Assembly: GCF_030445035.2 (NCBI RefSeq)
Contig: NC_092216.1
Location: forward strand, 10,231,405 to 10,295,404
DNA: 64,000 bases
Direction: 5' to 3'
Source of the DNA: Dasypus novemcinctus
Lineage: Eukaryota; Chordata; Mammalia; Cingulata; Dasypodidae
Position numbers and translations under genes: made by a program. Every line of letters begins with the position of its first letter. Positions within the stretch are counted from its first letter, which is position 1. This document shows positions 10,179-21,975 of this stretch, one piece after another. A model generated the notes under the pieces. The model was not told the DNA's origin. It worked only from the letters and a program-made list of their open reading frames with translations, and did no database searches.

Positions 10179-11315
10179 TTAAAAATGAGCATTTATTTAT
10201 TTTTATTGTATTTTTTGAGGATACATAGATCACAAAAAATGTTACATTAAAAATATATATAGGCGGCGGACTTGGCCCAGTGGTTAGGGTGTCCGCCTAC
10301 CACATGGGGGGGTCTGTGGTTCAAACCCCGGGCCTCCTTGTCCCGTGTGGAGCCCATGTGCAGTGCTGATGCGTGCAAGGAGTGCCGTGCCACGCAGGGG
10401 TATCCCCGCATAAAGGAGCCCCACACGCAAGGAGTGCGCCCTGTAAGGAGAGCCACCCAGCGTGAAAGAAAGTGTAGCCTGCCCAGGAATGGTGCTGACA
10501 CAACAAGATGATGTAACAAAAAGAAACACAGATTCCTGTGCCGCTGACAACAACAGAAGCAGACAAAGAAGACACAGCAAATAGACAAAGAGAACAGACA
10601 ACTGGGGTGGGAGTGTGGGGAGTGGAGAGAAATAAATAAATAAATTAATTAAAAAAAATATATAAGAGGTTCCCACATACCCCATACACCACTCTCCCCA
10701 CTCCTACATCATTTTTTTTCATCATCGTGGTATAGTCATTGCATTTGGTGAATACATTTTGGAGCACTGCTGCACCATGTGGATTATAGTTCACATTGCA
10801 GTTTACTGTCTCTCCCAGTACATTCAATGGGTTATGGCAGGATATATAATGTCTACCATCTGTCCCTCCAATATCACCTGGGACAACTCCAAGTCCCAAA
10901 AATGCCCCCACATCACATCTCTTCTTCCCTCTCCCTGCCCTCAACAACTACTGTGGCCACTTTCTCATATCAATACAGTTTCTGCCATTACTTGTCACAA
11001 TACTTCTATAGTAGAATACCAGTAAGTCCACTCTAATTCATATTTTATTCCTCCATCCTGTGGACCCCGGGATGGTGATACTCCAACTCTTTATCGAGAG
11101 GGGGCTTAGATCCCACCTGGTTGATGGATGAAATTCTCTTGATTGGTGTATACTCAGGAGACTTGAATCTCTGGACTGTCCATGAGCCAGCTGGGCCCTG
11201 AGCCTCAGCAGAGTTGCAACATCTACTCTTTGGTTCATTGGATTTACCCAGGTCAGCTAACAGGGAGATGAGGATGGTCAACCACCCCACCAGGGAACAA
11301 GAGAGTGCCTACAAA
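10179..11315 (-). mobile_element. L1 3'UTR insertion in L1 B, carrying a SINE
   Basis: A 5'-truncated L1 consisting only of 3'UTR: 'atacatagatcacaaaaaatg', 'gaggttcccacatacccca', 'agtcccaaaaatgcccccac' and 'gggggcttagatccca'. A 15-bp TSD with one mismatch (tatggttgtagtttt / tatggttgtaatttt) flanks it at 10164-10178 and 11316-11330. The SINE at 10262-10650 inserted into it later. Confidence 0.85.
10262..10650 (+). mobile_element. tRNA-derived SINE, well-preserved plus-strand copy
   Basis: The A box tggcccagtgg (10273-10283) and B box ggttcaaaccc (10318-10328) match Pol III consensus exactly. The body runs through 'gtgccgtgccacgcagg' and ends in (AAAT)n/A-rich tail. It sits after aaaatatata, which recurs after the tail, giving an AT-rich TSD. 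This copy is the best guide to family identity: a xenarthran/armadillo DAS-type SINE by recognition. It is not a tRNA gene. Confidence 0.92.
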
Positions 11316-11330
11316 TATGGTTGTAATTTT

Positions 11331-11353
11331 ACTTTTAGGTTCTTGATCTATTT
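11331..11353 (-). pseudogene. L1 (B) ORF2, short host remnant
   Basis: About 23 bp of host ORF2 ('ttaggttcttgatc') lie between two insertions and continue after the SINE at about 11673 with 'aactattgtatatggtgtaag'. Confidence 0.55.
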
Positions 11354-11672
11354 TTATTACTTTATTTGATTATTTATTTATTTATTCCCTTCTCCTACAG
11401 ATGGTTCCATTATCTCTTTGTTCATTGTCTGCTTGTCTTCTTTGGAAAGCCCTAGGAACCAAACCTGGGATGTCCCATGTGGGACTGGGTGCCCAACCAC
11501 TTGATCCATTTCCACTCCCTGCTGTTGGTGGCATCTGCTCTTTGTCTGTCAGTTGTGGCATCTGCTCAGTTGCAGCATATTGCTGGTTGCAGTATATGCT
11601 CCTCTTCAGGAAGCACTGGGAACCAAACCTGGGACTGTTCATATGAGAGGTGGGTGCCCCGCCTTGCTCCAT
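11354..11672 (-). mobile_element. Older tRNA-derived SINE subtype with repeated head
   Basis: After an AT-rich tail comes 'cccttctcctacagatggtt', a body with 'ctttgttcattgtctgc', and two inverted B-box-like phrases: gaaccaaacctggga at about 11457 and again at about 11619. The two heads suggest a dimeric or tandem SINE of a different subfamily from the DAS-type copies. The L1 host resumes with matching sequence on both sides. Confidence 0.62.
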
Positions 11673-12524
11673 TTTCATTAACTATTGTATATGGTGTAAG
11701 ACAGGGGTCCTCTCTTTTTGGAAGTGGTTATCAGTCTCCCAGCACCACATTTTTAATAGACTGTTCTGACTGGGTGGGCTTGAGAACCGTGACAAAAACC
11801 ATTTTACTGTAGATATGAGGGTCTATTTCTGAGTTCCTGATTCAGTTCCATTGGTCAATATGTCTATCTTTATGCATATGCCATGATGTGTTATCACTGT
11901 AGCTAAGCAACATGCTTTAAAGTCAGTAAATGAGGCTCTTCCAACTTTCTTCTTTTTAAAAAATATTTTTGACTATTCAGGGACTCAGCCTTACAAATAA
12001 ATTTCATAATTGACTTTTGCATTTCTGGGGGGAAAAAAGCTGGTGAGATTTTAATTGGGATTGCACAGAGCCATACATCAGTTTGGATAGAATTGACATA
12101 TTAACAATATTTAGTCTTCCAATCCATGATCACAGAATATCTGCCCAATTATTTAGCACTTCTTGGATTTCTGTTAGCAATGTTTTGTAGTTTTTTGAAT
12201 ATAGGTCCTTTATGCCTTTGATTAAATTTATTTCAAAAGTTGATCTTTTTGGAGTCATTATAAATGGAATTTTTTTTCTGACTTCCTCCTCAAATTGCTC
12301 ATCAGTAGTAAATAGCTACATTAATCTTGTATCCCACCACTTTGCAGAACTCAACTATTCTTTTGAATTTCTTTGTTTTGGATTTTTGGGGGGATTTTCT
12401 TGGCAGGGGGTCAAATCATAAGCAAATAGTGAAAGTTTTCTTTTCTCCCCAATTTAGCTACTTTTATTTCTTTTCTTTGCTTAATTGCTCCAGCTAAAAC
12501 ATCTAGCTCAATACTGAATAACAG
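11673..12524 (-). pseudogene. L1 (B) ORF2 reverse transcriptase region, decayed
   Basis: Reverse reading follows ORF2 ('gtctatttctgagttcctgattc', 'ttgactattcagggact', 'ccaatccatgatcacagaata'), the same order as at 38.6-39.3 kb. Around 12480-12510 it covers the segment just before the RT active site ('attgctccagctaaaacatctagctcaatactg'). Frameshifted throughout. Confidence 0.75.
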
Positions 12525-12904
12525 GAAGGCAGACTTGACCCAGCGATTAGGGCATCCATCTACCACATGGGAGGTCAGCGGTTCAAACCCTGGGCCTCCT
12601 TGACTCATGTGGAGCTGGCCCATGTGCAGTGCTGGTGCACCCAAGGAGTGCCGTGCTATGCAGGGGTGTCCCCGTGTAGTGCGAAAGAAAGTTCAGCCTG
12701 CCCAAGGATGGTGCCGTACACACAGAGAGCTGACACAACAAGATGATGCAAGAAAAAGAAACAGATTCCCATGCCACTGACAACAGAAGTGGTCAAAGAA
12801 GAACATACAGCAAATAGACACAGAGAACAGACAACTGGGGTTGGGGGTAAGGGGAGAGAAATAAATAAATAAATAAACAAATAAATACATACATACATAA
12901 ATAA
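12525..12904 (+). mobile_element. tRNA-derived SINE with 15-bp TSD
   Basis: Head 'gcagacttgacccagcgatt', B-box phrase 'ggttcaaaccctgg', and a tail of AAAT/ACAT repeats (12860-12904). A perfect 15-bp duplication aatactgaataacag lies at 12510-12524 and 12905-12919. It is inserted in L1 B ORF2. Confidence 0.93.
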
Positions 12905-13561
12905 AATACTGAATAACAGTGGGCATCCTTCTTTTGTTTCTAATCTCAGTAGGACAGCTTTCAGTATTTCACCATTGAGTGCAATGCCAACTGTGTTTTA
13001 CATATGTGCACTTTACCATGTTGAGAAAGTTTTTCTATTTTTATCTTTTGAAGTGCATTTTATCAAGAAAGAGTGCTGCATTTTGTCAAATGCCTTTTCT
13101 GCATCAATTGTGAGAATCATGCTTTTCCTTCTTCAGTGTATTAATCTGGCTTATTACACTAATTCATTTTCCTTGTGTGGTTCACACATGTATACCTGAT
13201 ATAAAACCCACTTGATTTTGGTGTATAATTCTTTTAAAGTGGTTTTGGATTAGGTTTGAAATTATTTTGTTGAAGACTTTTGCATATATTTTAATTAGAG
13301 AAATTGGCCTGTAATTTTCTCTATTCATAGCATATCTGGTTTTGGTGCTAAGGTGATGTTGTCTCCATAAAATTAATTTGGCAGCCGTCCTTCTTCATTT
13401 GGTTTGGAAGGGCTTGGACAAGACTGTTATTTGATTGTCTTTGAAGGATTGGTTGAACTCGGCTATGGAGTCATCTGTTTCTGGGCTTTTCATTTACCAA
13501 GGTTTTTTTTTATTACTATTTCAATCTTTTTACTTGTGATTGGTTTGTTGAGTCCGTCTAC
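12905..13561 (-). pseudogene. L1 (B) ORF2, RT N-terminal part
   Basis: Host ORF2 resumes after the SINE and runs to 'gattggtttgttgagtc', the region encoding the conserved 'NKPI' segment. It is broken here by the block 13562-23733 and resumes at 23734 with 'gttggggtcttctatttc'. Confidence 0.75.
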
Positions 13562-15095
13562 TTTTTAATTTTTAATTTTTATTTTTAAAGAAGCTTTACA
13601 TCACAGAAATATTACATTAAGAATATAGATTATTTTCATATACTCCACCTCTTCCCTTCCCACACTTTCACCTATTTATAATATCTTTCATTAGTGTGAT
13701 ACATTTATTACAATGGATGAACATATATTGATGCATTGCTACTAACCATGGTCTATAGTTTACATTTGTGTTTACACTTTGCATGATGCAATTTTATAGG
13801 AGTTGACAAAAATGTGTAATGGCCTATATTCATCATTGCAATGTCATGCAGGACAATTCCAATCTCCCAAAAATGCCCTTTGTTACACCTATTCTTCCCT
13901 CTCCATCCCCTCAGAACCTCTGGTGGCCACTGCTTTATTATATCAATGATATGAGTTCTTTCATTGCTAGAATAATAATAAGTCTATAATAAAGAATAAT
14001 AAGTCTACTTTAGTCCATAGTCACATTCTCCACTTTTGTTTGTTCATTCCTCAATCTTGAGGATTTTAGGATGGTGATGCCCACTCTTTTTCTGATTGGA
14101 AGGGGCTTAGATCTGATGAAGTTAATAGAAGGAATGCTCTTGTTTGCAATTATAGATACTTTGTGTTTCTTAGGATGGACATTGTCCATCATCAAAATTT
14201 TGTTAATTGTTCTAGGTGAGTCTCATGAACTGGAGAGTAGGTGTTCCAACACTGCTGAGATTCAGTGCTCAACCAGCATGAGCAGACCCAAGATTTAAAT
14301 CCTGGTGCATCTATTCAGTGGGCATAGTGCTAATTATAGGTTCAAATAAAAGGGGCAAATGATAAAATTTTAAATTGCTTGTATCCATTGTAGAAAGATC
14401 ATGCCAAACAATTCTTTGCCCTATGTTCCATCTATTCTATTTTTCTCTCCCCTTCTTCTTGGTATCTATAGTAACTTCTAAGTTTTGATTTTGAAGAGTA
14501 AGGTTCATAGTTACATGCATAATTTTGAGGGTTCAACATAGTCTGTTTTTTTTTTTTATTAGGTGCTGCTTATATTCTCAAGAGAATGTTGACCCTCTAA
14601 TTGAGAACATAGCAGAACTGTCAGGGATGGAAGTTTAATATCTTCTTGTTTATTGTGTGGGTCTCCACCCTCTGATATAACATACTATGACAATTCCATA
14701 GAAGCATGGCCCATGTGCAACCTCTCCCACATATACCCCCAGCCCTGACACCCTGCACTAGTAACTCTCTGATTTCATATTTGGAAAAGAACATTCCCAC
14801 CATTGCAGTTTAACCACAGACATACAAATCCAGAGTTCACCTGCTTCTCCAGCCCTTCCTCCAGTTCCATGGATAGAAAAACCAAATCCCCACACTTTTA
14901 TTCCCCCTCACATCCCAACACTGTCAACACCCCTCATGTCTCTGCACCATCACCCTATCCACTGCCCCAACACCCCCTTCCACCTTACCATAGCTTTTGC
15001 CCAAATTGAGCATCAGCTCACCACACTCTGTTTCCTTTCTGTCTCTGATAACCTTTTTTTCCAAATTCTAGCTTTGCGGGTCTGCTCAACTGCTT
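13562..15095 (-). mobile_element. L1 (C) long 3'UTR
   Basis: The region begins with an AT-rich L1 3' end ('aagaagctttacatcacag') and carries the same 3'UTR landmarks as 2312 and 56.1 kb. From ~14500 it passes into a second C-rich part ('cccttcctccagttccatgg'). Coding sequence starts near 15096. At ~1.5 kb it is longer than the ~0.5 kb human L1 3'UTR. No gene is visible in it. Confidence 0.7.
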
Positions 15096-18000
15096 AAATC
15101 ATCTTTTGGCAATTGTGAACAACACCACTATGAACATTGGTATGCAGATGTCTGTTCATGTCACAGTTTTTAGTTCTTCTGGATAAATTCCTAGTAGAAG
15201 AATTGCTGAATCATATGGCAGTTCTATATTTAGCTCCCTGAGGAATTGCCAAACTGTCTTCCACAGAAGCTGCACCATTTTACACTGCCACCAACAGTGA
15301 AGGAGTGTTCCTATTTCTCCACATCCACTCCAGCACTTGTTGTTGTCTGTTTTTTTAAATAATGGATGTTCTAAGTGGTGTTAGATGATATCTCATTGTT
15401 GTTTCAATTTGCATTTCTCTAATAGCTGGTGATATGGTAAAATTTTTCATGTGCTTTTTGTCCATTTTTATTTCCTCTTTGGAGAAATGTCTATTTAAAT
15501 CTTTTGCCCACTTTTTAATTGGATTGCTTGTTCTTTTATTGTTGAGTTGTATGATCTCTTTATATAGATTGGAAATCAAACGCTTATTGGATAAGAGGAT
15601 TCCAAGTTTTCTCTCATAAACTGGGTTGCCTTTTCACCTTCTTGATGAAGTCCTTTGAATCACAGAAACGTTTAAGTTTGAGGAGGTCCCATTTACCCAC
15701 ATTTTCTTTTGTTGATCATGCTTTAAGTATAAAGTTTATGAATCCACCACCTACCACAGGTCTTGAAGATGTTTTCCTATATTTTCTTCTAGGAGCTTTA
15801 TTGTACTTCCTTTTATATTTAGGTCTTTGATCCATTTTGAGTTAATTTTTGTATAAGGTGTGAGGTAGGAGTCTTCTTTCTTTCTTTTGACTGTGGATAT
15901 CCACTTTTCCCAACACCATTTGTTGAATAAACTGTTCTATCCCAATGGGGAGGGCTTGACAGGCTTGTTAAAAGCCACTTGGCTGTAGATGTAAGGGTCT
16001 GTTTCTGAACCATCAATTCAGTTCCACTGATTTGGGTGTCTATCTTTATGCCAATACCATGCTGTTTTTACCCCTGTAGCTAGGTAATATGATTTAAAGT
16101 CTGGAAGTGAGAGTCCTCCAACTTCACTTTTCCTTTTTAAGATGTTTCTGGCTATTATGGTCCTCTTACCCTTCCAGATAAATTTGATAATTGTGTTTTC
16201 CATTTGCTTAAAAAATGCTAGTGGAATTTTTTATTGGGATTGCCTTGAATCTGTATATCAATTTGGATAGAATTGACATCTTAATGACATCCATGAGCAT
16301 GGAATGTTCTTCCAGTTATTTATGTCTTTTTTATTTCTTTTAGCAATTCATTATAGTTTTCTGAATACAAGTGCTTTGCTTGCTTGGTTAAGTTTATTCC
16401 TGACTATTTGATTCTTTTAGTTGCTGTTGTAAATGGAATTTTCCCCCCGACTTCCTCTCAGATTGAAATTATTAGCGTATATAAACACCACTGATTTTTG
16501 CATATTGATCTTGTACCTGACACTCTGCTGAAATCATTTATTAGCTTTAGCAACTTTGTTGTATTTTTTTTGGGGATTTCCTAGATATACAATAATATCA
16601 TCTGCAAATAGTGAAAGTTTTAATTCTTCCTTTCCTATTTGGATGCATTTTATTTCTTTTTCTTGACTGATTGCTCTAGCAAGAGCCTCTAGCTCAATAT
16701 TGAACAATAGGGGTGACAGCGGGCCCATCCTTGTCTTGTCCCTGATCTCAATGCAAAGCTTTTAGTTTTTCACCATTGAGTACAATGTTAGCTGTAGGTT
16801 TTCCATATATGGTATTTATCATGATGAGAAAATTTCCTTCAATTCCTATTTTTTGTAGTATTTTTATCAAGAAAGGATGTATTTTGTCAAATGACTTTTC
16901 TGCATCACTTGATAAGATCATGTGATTTTTCTTCTTTGATTTATTAATATGGTGTATTATACACTGATTGATTTTCTTGTGTTGAGTCAGGCTTGCATGC
17001 CTGATATAAAACCCACTTGATCATGATGGATAATTCTTTTAATGTGTTGTTGGATTCAGTTAGCAAGTATTTTATTGAGGATTTTTGCATCTGTATTAAT
17101 TAGAGAAATGGGTCTGTAATTTTCTTTTTTTGTAGTATCTTTATCTGGCTTTGGTGTTAGGGTGATATTGGCTTCATAGAATGGGTTTGGCAGTGTTCCT
17201 TCTTGTTGAATTTTTTGGAAGAGCTTGAGTAAGATTGGTATTAAATCTTCTTTGAATCCTTGGTAGAACTCATCCATGAAACCATCTGGTCTTGGACTTT
17301 TCATTTTGGGGAACAGTTTGATGACTGTTTCAATCTCTTTACTTGTGATTGGTTTGTTGAGGTCTTCTATTTCTGCTAGTGTCATTGTAGGTTGTTTGTA
17401 CCATCCTAGGAATTTTTCCATTTCATCTACATTGTCTAGTTTTTTTTAACATAAAGTTGCTCCTAGTATCATCTTATGATCTCCTTTATTTCTGTGGGGT
17501 CAGTAGTAAGGTTTCCCTTTTCATGTTTTATTTCATTTATTTGTGTCTTCTCTCTTTTTTTCTTAGTCAGTCTCGCTAAGGGTTTGTTGATTTTGTTCAC
17601 CTCCTTGAAGAAACAGCTTTTGGTTTTGTTAATTTTCTCTATTGTTTTTTGTTCTCAATTTCATTTATCTCTGCTCTGATCTTTGTTATTTCATTCCTTC
17701 TACTTGTTAGGATTAGCTTGCTGTTCTTTTTCTAGTTCCTCCAGCTGTGTAATTAGGAATTGATTTTAGCTCTTTCTTCTTTTTTAATGTAAGCATTGAG
17801 GGCTATAAATTTTCCTCTCAACTCTGTCTTCACAGCATCCCGTAATTTCTGATATGTGTATTCTCATTGTCCTTTGTCTCAAGATATTTATTGATTTTTC
17901 TTGAAATTTCTTCTTTGACCCACTGATTATTTAAGAATGTGTTGTTTAATCTCTCTATATATGTGAGTTTGCCTGCTATTTGCTGCTTGTTGATTTCCAG

Positions 18001-18730
18001 CTTTACTCCATTGTGATCAGAGAAAGTACTTTGTATAATTTCAATTTTGTTGAATTTATTGAGATCTGCTTTGTGTTGCAATAAGTGGTCTATACTGGAG
18101 TAAGATCTATGAGCACTTGAAAATAATGTATATCCTCCTGTTTTGGGGTGCAATGTTCTGTATATGTCTATTAGGTTTGGTCCATTTTTCATATTATTCA
18201 AGCTCTCTGTTTCTTTATTGGTCTTCTGCCCAGGTGTTCTATCCAATGCTAAGAGTAGTGTATTGAAGTTTCCAACTACTACTGTAGAGATGTCTATATC
18301 TTCTTTCAGTTTTGCCAGTGTTTGTCTCATATATTTTGGGGCATCCTGGTTAGGTGCATATATACTTATGATTTTTACATCTTCCTGATGAATTATCCCT
18401 TTTATTAATATGTAACATTCTTCCTCGTCTCTAATAACAGTTTTGCTTTTAAAGTCTGTATCATCTGATATATATAGCTACCCCAGCTTTTCTTTCTTTC
18501 TGTCTTTCTTTCTTTTTATCTCTTTCCTTTCTTTGTTACTGTATGTGTGGAATATCTTTTTCCAAACTTTCATTTTCAATTTATCAGTACCCTTGGGTCT
18601 AAGGTGAGTCACTTGCAGATAGCATATAGATGGCTTATATTTTCTTATCCATTCTGCCAGTCTATGTCTTTTGATTTAATCCACTAACACTCAATGTTAT
18701 TACTGTAAAGGCAGTTCTTATTTCATCCAT
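15096..18730 (-). pseudogene. L1 (C) ORF2 (endonuclease/reverse transcriptase), broken
   Basis: ORF2p nicks DNA and copies L1 RNA at the nick. In frame pieces, read from C-terminus upward: [14 protein letters not shown] (15355-15579), KFIWKGKRTIIA to LPDFKSYY (16018-16203), the RT active-site motif FADD within [10 protein letters not shown] (16534-16728), the conserved RT block with KSPRPDGF and YRPISL (17056-17421), and endonuclease sequence (17830-18330). The endonuclease motif reads GNFN where functional copies have GDFN, so a metal-binding aspartate is changed to asparagine. The start is placed at the ATG ending at 18730. The last ~70 codons are missing at the 15.1-kb end. Several frameshifts and stops separate the pieces, so it is dead. 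Confidence 0.88.
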
Positions 18731-18803
18731 TTTGATCTTTGCATTTTTTCTGTCATTTTATATTTGACATTTTTAGTCACTGTTACTGATATAGTTGTCA
18801 TTT

Positions 18804-19774
18804 CTAGACTCTCTTCCAGGCCTCTCTCTCCTGTCTTTTCAGCCTGTAACACTTGCTTTCATATATCCCACAAAGTTTTGGTATTTTTGTTATAAACTCT
18901 CTCAGTTTCTGTTTACCTGTAAATATTCTAATCTTGCCCTCATTTTTAAAAATAATCTTGCTGAGTATAAATCCTTGGCTGGCATTTTTCCTCCTGCAGT
19001 ATCTTAAATATGCCATATCACTGCCTTCCTGCCTCCATGGTTTCTGATGAAAAATTGGCACTTAATCTTATTGGGTATACCTTATATGTTATGCATTGCT
19101 TTTCTCTTCCTGCTCTCAAAATTCTCTCTTTATCTCTGGAATTTGATGTTCTAATGAGTATGTGTCTCGGAGTTGTTCTATTTGGATTTATTTGGACAGG
19201 AGTATGTTGTGCTTCTTGGACATGGATATCTACGTCCTTCAATAGGGTTGGGAAATTTCCCCCCATTATTTCTTCAGATATTTTCTATGCCCCTTTTCCC
19301 TTCTCTTCTCCTTCTGGGACACCCATGACACAGATGTTTGCATTTCTCTTGCTGTCATTTATTTTCCTGACACCCTGTTCAATTTTTTTCCATTCTTTTC
19401 TTCATCTGTTCTTTTGTTTGTTCACTTTCAGAGACCATGTCTTTGAGCTCACAAATCCTTTCTTCTGCTTCCTCAAATTTGCTGCTATATGCCTCCTGTG
19501 TATTTTTAATTTCATTTTTTACACCTTTCATTCCCCTAAGGTCTGCTATTTTTCTATGTGTGCTTTCATATTCTTCTTTGTGCTCATCTAATGTCATCTT
19601 AATATGCTTAATCTCTTTAGCCATCTCATTGAATTTATTAAAGAGGTTTGTTTGAACATCTAAAATTAGTTGTCTCAACTCCTTTATGTCATCTGCAGGC
19701 TTATCTTTTTCTTTTAATTGGCCATCTCTTCCTGTTTCTTGGTATGGATTGTAATTTTTTGTTGGTGTTGCCAC
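18804..19774 (-). pseudogene. L1 (C) ORF1 (RNA-binding protein), broken
   Basis: ORF1p is the trimeric coiled-coil RNA chaperone of the L1 particle. The N-terminal frame (19379-19774) starts MATPTKNYNPYQ and shows a long coiled coil (LFNKFNEMAKEIKHIKMTLD, then EEAEERICELK). A middle frame (19018-19266) carries PRHILIRTSN-type RNA-binding sequence. The C-terminal frame (18804-19061) holds KQKLREF. Three frames are needed, so at least two frameshifts disrupt it. The spacing to ORF2 is about 75 bp, normal for L1. Confidence 0.87.
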
Positions 19775-20059
19775 ATCTGGCTTGCTAGATGTATTTATTC
19801 TGCATGCAGTTTCTCCCTTTAGTTTAGGGATTTCTTATCTTTTCTCCCTTGCTGCTTGTGTAGTAGAAAGCAAGGATGTAGTTGGTGCTGTAAGCTATGA
19901 AGGTTGAAACTTCCCATGTTTCCCCAGAAGTGATGATGCTTCTCCCACCTTTCTACTCTGTCAGGGGTAGAACAGAGCTGTACCCATGTATAATAATTCC
20001 AGTTGGGCACAAGACTGTCTGTAGTCACCTTGAGACACTGATCAAGCTTCACACTCTTT

Positions 20060-21100
20060 CCTCCCCTACCTTAGCAGGGATGGAGCTATAGTTTTGGTCA
20101 GCAATCTATGCTGTGAGGGTTCAAAATGACCACTTTTCTCAGGTAAATTGATGTATCACCCTCTACCTGCCAGGAGTGGGAATGGACCCTCTGGAGTGCC
20201 CAACTGTCTAATCTCTGTGGGCCAAATATGCCTGCAGTTGTCCTGAGAGGCATAGGGAGTAATGACCCTTATGCCCTTTAGGGGGTGGGAACAGAACCAG
20301 AAATGCTCAACAGTTCAGTCCTGTAGGCTGAAAGTACCCACCGTTGCCCAGAGAGGCTGAGGAGGCACTAGCCTCCTCCTATCCTATTGGGTGGTAAGGG
20401 TGATTCTATGGGTACTCAACAATTCAGTCTCTTTAGGCTGAGAATACCTGCCATTGTCTGGAGAGGTTGAGGAAACACCAGCTCCCTTCCATCCTCTTAA
20501 GGCATGGGGTTGAATCAGGCACCTGATGGGTCAGTCTCTGTTGGCTGAAAGTACCCATCATTGTCCAGAGAGGTTGTGGAGATACCAGACCCCTCCTATC
20601 CTATTGGTAGTGGGGTGGATTCATAGGCATCTGATAGTCCATTTCATGCAGGCTGAAGGTCTGCTGTTGCCCAAAAAGGCTGTGGGAAGACCAGCCCCCT
20701 TCTTTCCTATTGGGAGTGAGGGTGCATCCACAAGTACCATCCAAACTAGATTATGTGGGCCAAAAGCTCCTACAGTTACCCAAGTGGGCTGGACAAGCGC
20801 AGTCCATATCTTGTCCTATTGGGGTTGGAGGTGGAGCCACAGATGTCCAAAAGTCAGGCTTGTGCAGCCCAAAACTATTTCCCTGAGAGGTTAAGGCAAT
20901 ACCTACTCCTTCTATCCTGTGGGGGGGGGGGGCAGAGGTGGAGATAGGCTCAAAGGTACTCAACAAATCTTGTGGGCTGAAAACTCCTGCCATTGCCTGG
21001 AGAGGCCAACTCCTCTCCTATTCTCTTGGAGTGCAGGGATGCAGCCCAGGTGTCTAGCCATTCAGCCTCTGCCTGTGGAGAGCACTAGTAGTTGCCCAGA
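20060..21100 (-). repeat. About ten tandem ~107-bp monomers in an L1 5'UTR
   Basis: Recurring phrases mark each unit: 'cctattggg(a/t)gtg', a 'ctcaac..ttcagt' core, 'ggctgaaa', then 'gttgcccagagaggct'. Approximate unit starts are 20170, 20281, 20390, 20500, 20606, 20711, 20821, 20921 and 21029, so unit length is 100-115 bp. Units are diverged, which suggests an old array. A 12-base G run (20921-20932) marks one junction. Monomeric L1 promoters are established in mouse L1; whether this array acts similarly is inference. Confidence 0.82.
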
Positions 21101-21149
21101 GAACCTGGTGCAAGTTCTGCTAGTTACTTTCTCCTGAAGGTGGGGCTGG

Positions 21150-21720
21150 AGCCTAGGCTAGGGCTCCAGTCTGATCTTGGTGGAAAGATACACATCCCTA
21201 ACTTCATTGAATTTCAGTCAGCCCAGCTTCCTCTCATACCAGAGGGTGGAGTAAAAATCGCAGCTACCAACTTTCCTGCCTGGACATGCTCAGATGCCAG
21301 CTATCTCTAAGATTATAACCCAACCAGCCAAGTCCACTAATCCATAGCTGAGGTCAGTGGATATATGTCTCTTTCTCTACTGTTTTTTGGGAAATGGAGC
21401 TTCCAATTCCAGCCATGGAATAGCTCCTGAGTTGGCTTGCTCCCCTAAAGTAGGATGGGCACTAGCTTCTGTGGCATGGCTTGCAGTTTCCAACTTGGGT
21501 GGAAAGAAGCCAGTCCTTATAAGCACTATGATTTTCAGTCAGCACTGCTTCCCCTCATGCCTGAGGTGGAGTAAAAATGGTGGCCACTAGCTTCCCTTTG
21601 ACCTGGACAGGCTCAAAGTTTCATTGTTCCTAGGATTCTACTTCAGCCCACTGAATCCAATAAGTAGCTGAAGTCAGTGCCACACTGTGTTGGCAGTTAT
21701 TTTTATTGAGGGAAATGGAA
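21150..21720 (-). repeat. ~320-bp tandem duplication in the L1 C 5'UTR
   Basis: 'gggaaatggagcttccaatt' at 21389 recurs as 'gggaaatggaacttcaaact' at 21711. 'ttcagtcagcccagcttcct' near 21212 recurs as 'ttcagtcagcactgcttccc' near 21535. The spacing is 318-322 bp. The same unit type occurs with ~370-bp spacing in L1 E (26.4-26.9 kb), so it is a family property. Confidence 0.75.
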
Positions 21721-21975
21721 CTTCAAACTCCAGCCATAGAATAGCTCCCAAGGCAGCTTGCATGCCACGGGCACTGACCTCCATGGTGTGGAGTGCTTTA
21801 TTCATGATTCCTCTGTGCAGATGGGTAGCCTTCTCCTTCCACACCGTCAACAATGTGCAGGATAGTCAGCTGGTATCCTGGGACCTCCAAAAGCCCTTTA
21901 GGTAGCTCTGGGTGACCACCAACTGCCCTGTTTTGTGAGCTGACTCCAGGAGCTCCTTACTCTGATGACATCTAG

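Larger units (their letters stand above)
19775..21975 (-). mobile_element. L1 (C) 5'UTR with tandem monomers
   Basis: This is the promoter-bearing leader of L1 C in reverse. It contains tandem ~107-bp units from about 20060 to 21100, then ~320-bp repeats (21150-21720), then the 5' end near 21975. That end is homologous to the start of L1 E at 26118 (shared 'gagtcagctc'). Short open frames in it are not genes. Confidence 0.78.

Noticed and set aside
10273-10328. Possible tRNA gene with perfect A and B boxes
   Set aside because: It is the head of a SINE, followed by a SINE body and A-rich tail with TSDs, and the sequence cannot form a full acceptor stem at its ends.
10247-10685. Frames of 79-133 codons on both strands
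   Set aside because: They translate the SINE and recur at every SINE copy (for example 12583-12898, 31128-31439, 52121-52459). SINEs are non-coding Pol III products.
19010-19591. 193-codon plus-strand frame
   Set aside because: It is antisense to L1 C ORF1, which is clearly recognisable on the minus strand.
20170-21100. Possible CRISPR or minisatellite array unrelated to mobile elements
   Set aside because: Units are contiguous without unique spacers and sit exactly between L1 ORF1 and the L1 5' terminus, so they are leader monomers.
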